This document shows, in pieces, positions 28,151 to 34,537 of a DNA stretch of 64,000 bases. Source of the DNA: Streptomyces sp. NBC_00704 (GTDB taxonomy: Bacteria; Actinomycetota; Actinomycetes; Streptomycetales; Streptomycetaceae). Made by a program: the position numbers and the translations under genes. The DNA lies in assembly GCF_036226605.1 (NCBI RefSeq), contig NZ_CP109000.1, positions 248,001 through 312,000 of the forward strand, in the 5' to 3' direction. The number at the start of each line of letters is the position of its first letter. The first letter of the stretch is position 1. The notes beneath the pieces were generated by a model. The model saw only the letters and a program-made list of their open reading frames with translations, did no database searches and was not told the DNA's origin.

Positions 28151-28911
28151 CGGACGCCTCCCGCAACGCCGGCTGCGCGATCCGGCGCGGCGGCGGGCGC
28201 GGCGGCGGGTGTGGCGGTGGGTGTGGCGGCCGGCGGCTCGGCGAGGACGGCGCGCATGTCGCGTACGGCCTGCCAGGCGCCACGCCAGGTGCCGGTGACC
28301 TTGGAGCGGCCGGTGCGCGGACGGTAGGGGACGTCGGTCTCCGTGACCCGCCAGCCCGCGTCGGCGGCGCGCACCACCATCTGCAGCGGGTAGCCGGAGC
28401 GCCGGTCGGTCAGGTCCAGCGCCAGCAGCGCTTCGCGCCGGGCGGCGCGCATGGGCCCCAGGTCGTGCAGGCGCAGCCCGGTGCGCCTGCGCACGAGGCG
28501 GGCCAGTTCGAGGTTGGCGAACCGGGCGTGCGGGGGCCAGGCGCCGAGGGAGGTGGGCCGGCGCCGGCCCAGGACCAGGTCGGCGGCGCCGTCGAGGACG
28601 GGACCGGCGACGGCCGGCAGCAGCGCGGGGTCGAGGGAGGCGTCGCAGTCGCAGAAGCAGACCACGTCGGCCGTCGCCGCGGTGAGGCCCGCGTGGCAGG
28701 CGGCGCCGAAGCCGCGCCGCGGTTCGTGGACCACCCGGGCGCCCAGCTCGCGGGCGATGCCGGGGGACCCGTCGGTGGACCCGTTGTCGACGACGATCGC
28801 GCGCCAGCCGGGCGGGATCCGCTCCAGCACCCACGGCAGGGCCTCGGCCTCGTCGAGGCAGGGCAGCACGACGTCCACGGAAGGGGGGGTTGTGTTGATC
28901 ACCTCACTCAC
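28147..28911 (-). CDS. Family 2 glycosyltransferase
   Basis: The 254-residue GT2 begins VDVVLPCLDEAEALPWVLERIP and continues with VDNGSTDGSPGIA, GFGAACHAGL and VCFCDCDASLDP, the last holding the DxD-type metal site. RRPTSLGAWPPHARFANLEL and RSKVTGTWRGAW are typical of dolichol-phosphate-sugar-synthase-like proteins, so it may make polyprenyl-phosphate sugar for the GT87 at the end of the operon (inference). An alanine/proline/threonine-rich tail follows residue 225. GTG 28911 is the longest start; GTG three codons later is nearly as good. It diverges from the two-component operon. Confidence 0.85.
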   Translation of the reverse strand: MSEVINTTPPSVDVVLPCLDEAEALPWVLERIPPGWRAIVVDNGSTDGSPGIARELGARVVHEPRRGFGAACHAGLTAATADVVCFCDCDASLDPALLPAVAGPVLDGAADLVLGRRRPTSLGAWPPHARFANLELARLVRRRTGLRLHDLGPMRAARREALLALDLTDRRSGYPLQMVVRAADAGWRVTETDVPYRPRTGRSKVTGTWRGAWQAVRDMRAVLAEPPAATPTATPAAAPAAAPDRAAGVAGGVR

Positions 28912-28948
28912 TGTACGGACGCAAATGCGGCATAAAGGATTTCGTGTT

Positions 28949-28964
28949 CTTACGGAACCCTGAC
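28949..28964 (+). promoter_or_regulatory. Direct-repeat regulator box A (CTTAC-N6-CTGAC)
   Basis: CTTACGGAACCCTGAC has two CTKAC half-sites 11 bp apart, the spacing used by OmpR/PhoB-type regulators. It ends 51 bases before the response regulator GTG and lies 37 bases from the divergent GT2 start. Boxes at 32027 and 32718 share sequence and spacing. Confidence 0.55.
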
Positions 28965-29015
28965 GTCGGCCGCCCTGGCCGCCCGCCGCGCGGTCCCGGT
29001 GTGAGACTCGGTGGT

Positions 29016-29741
29016 GTGAAACGCGTACTCGTCGTCGATGACGACCCCACCGTCTCCGAGGTCGTCGCCGGATACCTCGACCGGGCGGGCTTCGCCGTGG
29101 ACGTGGCCGCCGACGGCCCGGCCGCCGTCGCCCAGGCCGCCCTGCGCACCCCCGACCTGGTCGTGCTGGACCTGATGCTCCCCGGCATGGACGGGCTCGA
29201 GGTCTGCCGCCGCATCCGCGCGACCGCGCCCCTCCCGGTGATCATGCTGACCGCGCGCGGCGACGAGGAGGACCGCATCCTCGGCCTGGAGGTCGGCGCG
29301 GACGACTACGTCACCAAGCCCTTCAGCCCCCGGGAGCTGGTCCTGCGGGTGGAGTCCGTGCTGCGCCGGTCCGGCGCGCCGACCGCCGCCCGGACCGGGG
29401 CGTCGGGGACCTGGCTGCGCGCCGGACCGCTCGCCCTGGACCCGGCCGCCCGGCGCGCCACCCGCGACGGCGCCGAACTGGCCCTCACCATCCGGGAGTT
29501 CGACCTGCTGGAGTTCTTCATCCGGAACCCCGGCCGGGCGACGAGCCGGGAGCAGCTGATGCAGCGGGTCTGGGGCTGGGAGTTCGGCGATCTGTCGACG
29601 GTCACCGTGCACGTGCGGCGACTGCGCGAGAAGGTCGAGGACGACCCGGCCCGCCCCCGTCTGATCAGCACCGTGTGGGGCGTCGGCTACCGCTTCGACC
29701 CTCCCGGCGGCGCGGAGGGCGAGGTCGGCGATGGTCGGTGA
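29016..29741 (+). CDS. OmpR/PhoB-family response regulator
   Basis: The 241-residue protein has a receiver domain (residues 1-120) with acidic pocket DDD at 8-10, phospho-acceptor D52 in VVLDLMLPG and lysine in VTKPFSP. A winged-helix DNA-binding domain (about 140-232) follows, with LTIREFDLLEFFIRNPG and STVTVHVRRLREKVE. It is coupled to the downstream histidine kinase by an 11-base overlap. GTG 29016 has no good ribosome binding site; GAGACT lies seven bases before it, as in the other box-controlled genes, so the message is probably leaderless. It is the natural candidate to bind the CTTAC-N6-CTKAC boxes. Confidence 0.93.
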   Translation: MKRVLVVDDDPTVSEVVAGYLDRAGFAVDVAADGPAAVAQAALRTPDLVVLDLMLPGMDGLEVCRRIRATAPLPVIMLTARGDEEDRILGLEVGADDYVTKPFSPRELVLRVESVLRRSGAPTAARTGASGTWLRAGPLALDPAARRATRDGAELALTIREFDLLEFFIRNPGRATSREQLMQRVWGWEFGDLSTVTVHVRRLREKVEDDPARPRLISTVWGVGYRFDPPGGAEGEVGDGR

Positions 29742-30843
29742 CACGCTCCTCATCGCGCTCTACGCGGCGATCGGCGCGGCGGCCGCCGGACTGGCGGGCG
29801 CGGCGGCCCTGCGGGGCCTGCGGCACCGTTCCGTCTCCGTGTCGCTGGCCGTGGTCGCCGCCGTCACCGTGGCGGCGATGCTGGCCGGGACCATGCTGGT
29901 GTCGTGGGCGATGTTCCTCTCCGAGCACGACCTGTGGGTCGTGACGATGGTGTGCTCGATGGCGGCGGTCGTCTCGCTCGTCGTGGCGCTGCTGTTGGGC
30001 CGCAGCGTCGTCAGGGGCAGCCGGGAGCTGGCCGAGGCCACGCGCGCCCTCGGGGAGGACGGCAGCTTCACTCCGCCCGCCGCCGCGCCGACCGCGGAAC
30101 TCGCGCAGCTCAGCCGCCAGTTGGCCGCGACCAGCGACAAGCTCGCCGCCTCCCGGGAACGGGAGCGCACCCTTGAGGCCTCCCGGCGCGAACTGGTCGC
30201 CTGGATCTCGCACGACCTGCGCACCCCGCTGGCCGGTCTGCAGGCGATGACCGAGGCCCTCGAGGACGGCATGGTCGACGACCCCCGGATATACCTCAGC
30301 CGCATCCGCGGGGAGGTGGGCCGGATGAGCGCCATGGTCGCCGACCTGTTCGAACTGTCGCGCATCCAGGCCGGGGTGCTCGCCCTCTCCCCCACCCGGA
30401 TGTCCGTCTACGACCTCGTCGGCGACGCCATCGCCGGAGTCGACGCGCTGGCCAGGGAACACGGGGTGCGGCTCGTCGGCCACGGGGTCGACGCCGTGCC
30501 GGTGGAGGTCGACGGCCGCGAGATGTCCCGCGTCCTGGCGAACCTGCTCGTCAACGCGATCCGCCGCACGCCCGCGGACGGCACGGTCGCCGTCGCGGCG
30601 CACCGCGAGGCCGACCGCGTCGTGCTCTCGGTGACCGACGGCTGCGGCGGCATCGCCCCGGAGGACCTGCCCCGCGTCTTCGACACCGGCTGGCGCGGCA
30701 CCGACGCCCGCACTCCCCCGGCCGGCGCGGGCCTCGGCCTGGCCATCGTGCGGGGCATCGTCGAGGCCCACCAGGGACGCGCGGCGGTGTGCAACGTGCC
30801 GGGCGGCTGCCGGTTCGAGGTGCACCTGCCGGCGGTGGTCTGA
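29731..30843 (+). CDS. Membrane sensor histidine kinase
   Basis: This 370-residue kinase has three hydrophobic segments in its first 95 residues, then a HAMP-like linker and coiled coil (SRELAEATRAL to ASRERERTLEASRREL), the phospho-acceptor H161 in WISHDLRTPLAGL, the N-box LANLLVNAIRRTP, a degenerate G1 (VTDGCGGI in place of DNG) and GAGLGLAIVRGI. There is no large extracellular sensor domain, so it may read a membrane signal. It partners the response regulator it overlaps. Confidence 0.92.
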   Translation: MVGDTLLIALYAAIGAAAAGLAGAAALRGLRHRSVSVSLAVVAAVTVAAMLAGTMLVSWAMFLSEHDLWVVTMVCSMAAVVSLVVALLLGRSVVRGSRELAEATRALGEDGSFTPPAAAPTAELAQLSRQLAATSDKLAASRERERTLEASRRELVAWISHDLRTPLAGLQAMTEALEDGMVDDPRIYLSRIRGEVGRMSAMVADLFELSRIQAGVLALSPTRMSVYDLVGDAIAGVDALAREHGVRLVGHGVDAVPVEVDGREMSRVLANLLVNAIRRTPADGTVAVAAHREADRVVLSVTDGCGGIAPEDLPRVFDTGWRGTDARTPPAGAGLGLAIVRGIVEAHQGRAAVCNVPGGCRFEVHLPAVV

Positions 30844-30876
30844 CGGCGACCACCGGACACCGGCACGGACGCGGAC

Positions 30877-30918
30877 GCGGAGGGCGGAGGGCGGAGGGCG
30901 GAGGGCGGAGGGCGGAGG
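30877..30918. repeat. Six perfect 7-bp tandem repeats (GCGGAGG)
   Basis: GCGGAGG is repeated six times without a change between the convergent kinase and epimerase stop codons. In coding length it would shift frame with unit number, but it lies wholly outside genes. Confidence 0.85.
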
Positions 30919-30921
30919 ACC

Positions 30922-31974
30922 TTACCCGGCGCGCAGCGGCGATGTCGCGAACTCCGCCATCCCCTCCGCGAAGGGGACCCCCGGCTTCCAGCCCGACTCC
31001 TCGCGCAGCCGCCGGGAGTCGGCGGTGATGTGGCGGACGTCGCCGAGCCGGTACTCCCCCGTGACCATCGGCGTCGGTCCGCCGTACGCCGCTGCCAGCG
31101 CACCGGCCATCTCGCCCACCGTGTGCGGCTCCCCGCTGCCCACGTTGTAGGCCCGCAGGCCGCCGTCCGGGGCGCCCTCCAAGCCGTCCAGGGACGCGAG
31201 GTTGGCGCCCGCGACGTCCCGGACGTGCACGAAGTCGCGGCGTTGGCCGCCGTCCTCGAAGACGCGCGGGGCCTCGCCGCGCGAGAGGGCGGACCGGAAC
31301 AGGGAGGCGACGCCCGCGTACGGGGTGTCCCTGGGCATGCCCGGGCCGTACACGTTGTGGTAGCGCAGGGCGGCGACCCGCCCGCCGGTCGCCCGTGCCC
31401 AGGCGGCGGCCAGGTGTTCCTGGGCCAGTTTGGTGGCCGCGTACACGTTGCGCGGATCGGCCGGGGCGTCCTCGTCCACCAGGCCGGCGGCCAGCGGCTG
31501 CCCGCAGCGCGGACAGGGCGGCTCGAAGCGGCCCGCCTCCAGGTCGGCCACCCGGCGCGGTCCGGGCCGTACGACGCCGTGCCGGGAGCACTCGTAGCGT
31601 CCCTCGCCGTAGACCACCATCGAACTCGCCAGCACCAGGCGGCGCGGGCCCGTCTCCGCCATCGCGGCCAGGAGCACGGCGGTGCCGAGGTCGTTGCAGC
31701 CGACGTAGTCCGGGGCGTCGGCGAAGTCCTTGCCGAGGCCGACCATCGCGGCCTGGTGGCAGACGGCGTCCACGCCCCGCAGCGCGTCGGCCACGGCCTG
31801 CCTGTCGCGGACGTCGGCGTGCCGCCAGTCCGTCCCGTCGGGGATGTCGGGCGCGGTGCGGTGTGCGGCGGGCAGCAGCGCGTCGAGGACGCGCACCTCG
31901 TGCCCCGCGCCGAGGAGAGCGGTGACGATGTGCGAGCCGATGAAGCCCGCGCCTCCGGTGACCAGGATCAACAT
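30922..31974 (-). CDS. NAD-dependent sugar epimerase/dehydratase (extended SDR)
   Basis: The 350-residue protein starts MLILVTGGAGFIGSHIV with the NAD-binding GxxGxxG, has ASSMVVYGEG, the catalytic YAATK near residue 178 and a C-terminal substrate domain (FVHVRDVAGAN). Between about residues 125 and 165 it carries an extra cysteine/histidine segment, YECSRHG then PPCPRCGQPL, which could bind zinc. The sugar substrate is probably a nucleotide sugar, but its identity is unknown. A 16-bp regulator box ends 52 bases before the ATG, and TACGGT lies seven bases before it, so leaderless transcription under the nearby two-component system is likely. Confidence 0.87.
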   Translation of the reverse strand: MLILVTGGAGFIGSHIVTALLGAGHEVRVLDALLPAAHRTAPDIPDGTDWRHADVRDRQAVADALRGVDAVCHQAAMVGLGKDFADAPDYVGCNDLGTAVLLAAMAETGPRRLVLASSMVVYGEGRYECSRHGVVRPGPRRVADLEAGRFEPPCPRCGQPLAAGLVDEDAPADPRNVYAATKLAQEHLAAAWARATGGRVAALRYHNVYGPGMPRDTPYAGVASLFRSALSRGEAPRVFEDGGQRRDFVHVRDVAGANLASLDGLEGAPDGGLRAYNVGSGEPHTVGEMAGALAAAYGGPTPMVTGEYRLGDVRHITADSRRLREESGWKPGVPFAEGMAEFATSPLRAG

Positions 31975-32026
31975 GTCACCGACCGTAGGGCTTGCGGCCC
32001 GGTCGCGGGCCGTGCCACCCGCGGAC

Positions 32027-32042
32027 GTCAGGGGTTCGTAAG
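32027..32042 (-). promoter_or_regulatory. Direct-repeat regulator box B (CTTAC-N6-CTGAC)
   Basis: CTTACGAACCCCTGAC on the minus strand ends 52 bases before the epimerase ATG and 39 bases before a TACGGT -10 box. It differs from box A in few positions and overlaps the stop codon of the upstream membrane protein gene. Confidence 0.55.
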
Positions 32043-32666
32043 CCTTTCCGGCTCCCGCGACTCCCGCGGCTCCCGCGGCGGCCCGGCCGGCCGGGCCGCC
32101 GTCACCGTCAGCAGCGCGAAGGCCGCGGCGAAGCCCAGCATGGTGAACACGCCCCGCGGCCAGAAGATGTGGCTGTCGGCGAACGACCAGCAGGCGGCGA
32201 GCAGGACGGCCGCGCCCGGCAGGACCCGGACGCCGTGCCGCCGCCACAGCACCGCGCAGCAGGCCAGCGAGGCCACGGCCAGCCCGTAGACCCCGGTCAG
32301 ACCCAGTTCGTCGCCGGTGGCGAACAGCCGCCCGGCCGCCCCGTGCACGCCGTGCTCGACCATCGTCCCGGCGGAGATGCCCGCCACCGCGTCCAGCCCG
32401 GAGTAGTAGGCGGCGAAGCAGAGGCATCCGGCCCAGGCGAGCAGCGTCAGCGCCCCGTCCATGTCCCGGCGCGGCCTCCCCCACAGCGGGACCACCAGAC
32501 CGAGGACGAGGAGGGGGAAGACGGGCAGCAGGACGATGTGCAGCCCGGCCCAGTCGCCCGCCGTCACCGGCGTGAGATGCCGGGGATGCACCAGGCCCGC
32601 GGCGGCCAGCAGCAGCGGAGGGGCGGTGACCAGCGCCGTGACGCGCGCAGTACGCAGAGATCGCAT
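32028..32666 (-). CDS. Polytopic membrane protein of unknown function
   Basis: The 212-residue product has about six hydrophobic helices with short loops, including AGDWAGLHIVLLPVFPLLVLGLVVPLW, LAWAGCLCFAAYYSGLDAVAGI and ELGLTGVYGLAVASLACCAVLW. Conserved-looking histidines and acidic residues sit at helix ends (LVHPRHLTP, VEHGVHGAAG). No known family was recognised. TAGCGT lies six bases before the ATG and regulator box C ends 51 bases before it, so it appears to be a leaderless member of the two-component regulon. The last 20 residues are proline/arginine/glutamate rich. Confidence 0.7.
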   Translation of the reverse strand: MRSLRTARVTALVTAPPLLLAAAGLVHPRHLTPVTAGDWAGLHIVLLPVFPLLVLGLVVPLWGRPRRDMDGALTLLAWAGCLCFAAYYSGLDAVAGISAGTMVEHGVHGAAGRLFATGDELGLTGVYGLAVASLACCAVLWRRHGVRVLPGAAVLLAACWSFADSHIFWPRGVFTMLGFAAAFALLTVTAARPAGPPREPRESREPERLTNP

Positions 32667-32717
32667 CCGCTCACGCTAGGGGCGCGGCGGTGCCGATACG
32701 CCGGCCGCCCGGCGGGC

Positions 32718-32733
32718 GTAAGACACCTGTAAG
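32718..32733 (-). promoter_or_regulatory. Direct-repeat regulator box C (CTTAC-N6-CTTAC)
   Basis: CTTACAGGTGTCTTAC on the minus strand is a perfect CTTAC direct repeat at 11-bp spacing. It ends 51 bases before the membrane-protein ATG and 39 bases before TAGCGT, the same layout as box B. Confidence 0.6.
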
Positions 32734-32821
32734 GCGTCGCGCCCCGCGTCACGTACGGGCGCGCGTGTGTGTATGCGACCGCGTGCACGGCGGCGCGTGC
32801 GGCGGCGGCCGGGCCGGAAGG

Positions 32822-33226
32822 TCACCGGTCGGGCCGCCGCCGTCGGCGCACGAGCCCGCGCCCGGCCGCCCACAGTGCCGCCGTCGTCGCCACGGCCACC
32901 ATGGCGATCAGCCAGTTGCGCGGATAGTCGAGGGGCAGCACCGACGGGTTGGCCGTCCTGCCCGGTCGCAGCAGCACGGGCAGTGCCACCGCCGTGAGCG
33001 CGCCCGCGACGAGCAGCGCGCCCCGCACGGGCCCCCGGGCGCGGCGGCGCACCAGCACGAACCCGACGAGCAGCAGCAGGGGGGCGATCACCGCGTCGTG
33101 CAGGAGGACCGCCCCTCCCAGCCAGACCAGCACACCGACCGGATCACGCACGTCCGTCAGCTGGAACGCGCCGACGCCCATGAGCGCCACGCCCACCGCG
33201 CCCAGCAGCACCCGCAGCGCCTTCAT
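32822..33226 (-). CDS. Small polytopic membrane protein
   Basis: The 134-residue product has about four helices: LRVLLGAVGVALMGVGAFQL, VLVWLGGAVLLHDAVIAPLLLLVGFVLV, an alanine-rich third and NWLIAMVAVATTAALWAAGR. The loop RPGRTANPSVLPLDYPRN lies between helices 3 and 4. Its ATG overlaps the molybdopterin-enzyme stop by four bases, so the two are translationally coupled and the protein may serve that enzyme, for example in membrane electron transfer. No family recognised. Confidence 0.68.
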   Translation of the reverse strand: MKALRVLLGAVGVALMGVGAFQLTDVRDPVGVLVWLGGAVLLHDAVIAPLLLLVGFVLVRRRARGPVRGALLVAGALTAVALPVLLRPGRTANPSVLPLDYPRNWLIAMVAVATTAALWAAGRGLVRRRRRPDR

Positions 33227-34359
33227 CCCGCCACCTCCAGCCGGCCCACCCATTTGGTCTGGAGCACACCCGGCCGGTTCGGGGCGATGAGCCGCGCCGG
33301 GTATCCGTGGTCGGGGTCGAGTTCCTCGCCGTTCAGCCGCAGGGCGAGCAGCGTCAGCGGGTCCCGGGCGTGCTCATGGCCCATCTCCGACACCCGGTAG
33401 CCGCCGCGCAGTTGCAAGGAGACCACCCGTACCCGCGCATGGGCCGGCGTCCCCGCGCGGTCCAGCAGATCGACGACGCGCACACCGCTCCAGCGCGCCG
33501 ACTTGCTCCACCCCTCCACACACGCGATCGGCAGTTCCACCTCGTGCTGCGGCATGGCGCGCAGCTCGTCCAGGGTGAGGGTGCAGGGCCGCGGACCGGC
33601 GACCACCAGCCGGTAGGCCTCCTCGGCGACCCGGCCGACACCGGCCGCCGCGGCGGTCCGGTTCACCGGCAGCGACTGGGGCCCCTTGTCCGGGTCCCGG
33701 GGCGCGAACAGCAGGAAGTCCTTCAGCGGGGTGAACGACTGGCCCACGGTGGTGAGCGTGACGGCCCCGACCGCCGCGCCCACCGCGGCCAGCAGGGAAC
33801 GCCGGTCCGGTCCGTCCTGCACGGGCAGGGCGAGCGTCCCCGGCGACCGGCGGGTCCAGTGCGCCCGGATCTCCGGCGCCTTCACCGCCACGTGCAGCGC
33901 CAGCGCCCCGACGACGAGCCACGCCACCGCGTAGTGCACCGGCACGAACGAGAAGGGCCACGGGTACCACTGGGCCGTGTTCAGCAGGCCGGTCGACACC
34001 TGGAAGACGGACCCGGCGACCAGCACCGCCACCGACAGCCGCTCCAGGGCGTGCCTGACCGACCTCAGCGGCGGCCAGGCGAACAGCCGCGGATACACCG
34101 TCCACAGCTTGGCGAGCAGCAGCGGGATCGCCGCGGTGCCGGAGGCGACGTGCAGGCCCTGCGTGAACCGGTAGCCCCAGACCGGGCGGCTCGGGATGCC
34201 GTCGGCCAACCAGCCGGGCGGGTGCTGCATGAAGTGACTGATCAGACCGGTGACGAAGCACACCGCGAACGCCGCCCCGAGCCAGCGGCCGATCGAGGTC
34301 GCCGTGCGGGGATCGTGCAGCCGGCCCCGGAACGCCGGCGGAGACACGTGCAGTTTCAT
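33223..34359 (-). CDS. Membrane-fused molybdopterin oxidoreductase (sulfite-oxidase fold)
   Basis: The 378-residue protein joins an N-terminal four-helix membrane domain with several histidines suited to heme b (HFMQHPPGW, GLHVASG, PVHYAVAWLVVGALALHVAVK) to a C-terminal sulfite-oxidase-type Moco domain (from about residue 215). The Moco thiolate is the cysteine in ELPIACVEGWSKSARWSGV; GYPARLIAPNRPGVLQTKWV is the family's other signature. The fused cytochrome-like part suggests electron exchange with the quinone pool. Substrate is unknown; protein methionine sulfoxide and sulfite are both possible. The next gene overlaps it. A partial regulator half-site CTTACGGAAC lies upstream at 34406. Confidence 0.85.
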   Translation of the reverse strand: MKLHVSPPAFRGRLHDPRTATSIGRWLGAAFAVCFVTGLISHFMQHPPGWLADGIPSRPVWGYRFTQGLHVASGTAAIPLLLAKLWTVYPRLFAWPPLRSVRHALERLSVAVLVAGSVFQVSTGLLNTAQWYPWPFSFVPVHYAVAWLVVGALALHVAVKAPEIRAHWTRRSPGTLALPVQDGPDRRSLLAAVGAAVGAVTLTTVGQSFTPLKDFLLFAPRDPDKGPQSLPVNRTAAAAGVGRVAEEAYRLVVAGPRPCTLTLDELRAMPQHEVELPIACVEGWSKSARWSGVRVVDLLDRAGTPAHARVRVVSLQLRGGYRVSEMGHEHARDPLTLLALRLNGEELDPDHGYPARLIAPNRPGVLQTKWVGRLEVAG

Positions 34360-34424
34360 GGTCCCATCCCACCTGCGCACACGGCCGGTTCGGAACCATG
34401 AAACCCTTACGGAACAGGGACGTC

Positions 34425-34488
34425 CCGACGACACGACCGACCGACGACACGACCGGACGACGGGACGGCCGGACGACGGGACGCATCG
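34425..34488. repeat. 16-bp imperfect tandem repeat, four units
   Basis: Two nearly identical units CCGACGACACGACCGA/G (34425 and 34441) are followed by two related units starting ACGACGGGACG (34457 and 34473). They lie upstream of the molybdopterin gene and after the PL11 stop. Confidence 0.6.
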
Positions 34489-34537
34489 GCTCGGCGACGG
34501 AGCAGGTTCCGGGACCCCTGCCGTCCGCCCGTTCCGG

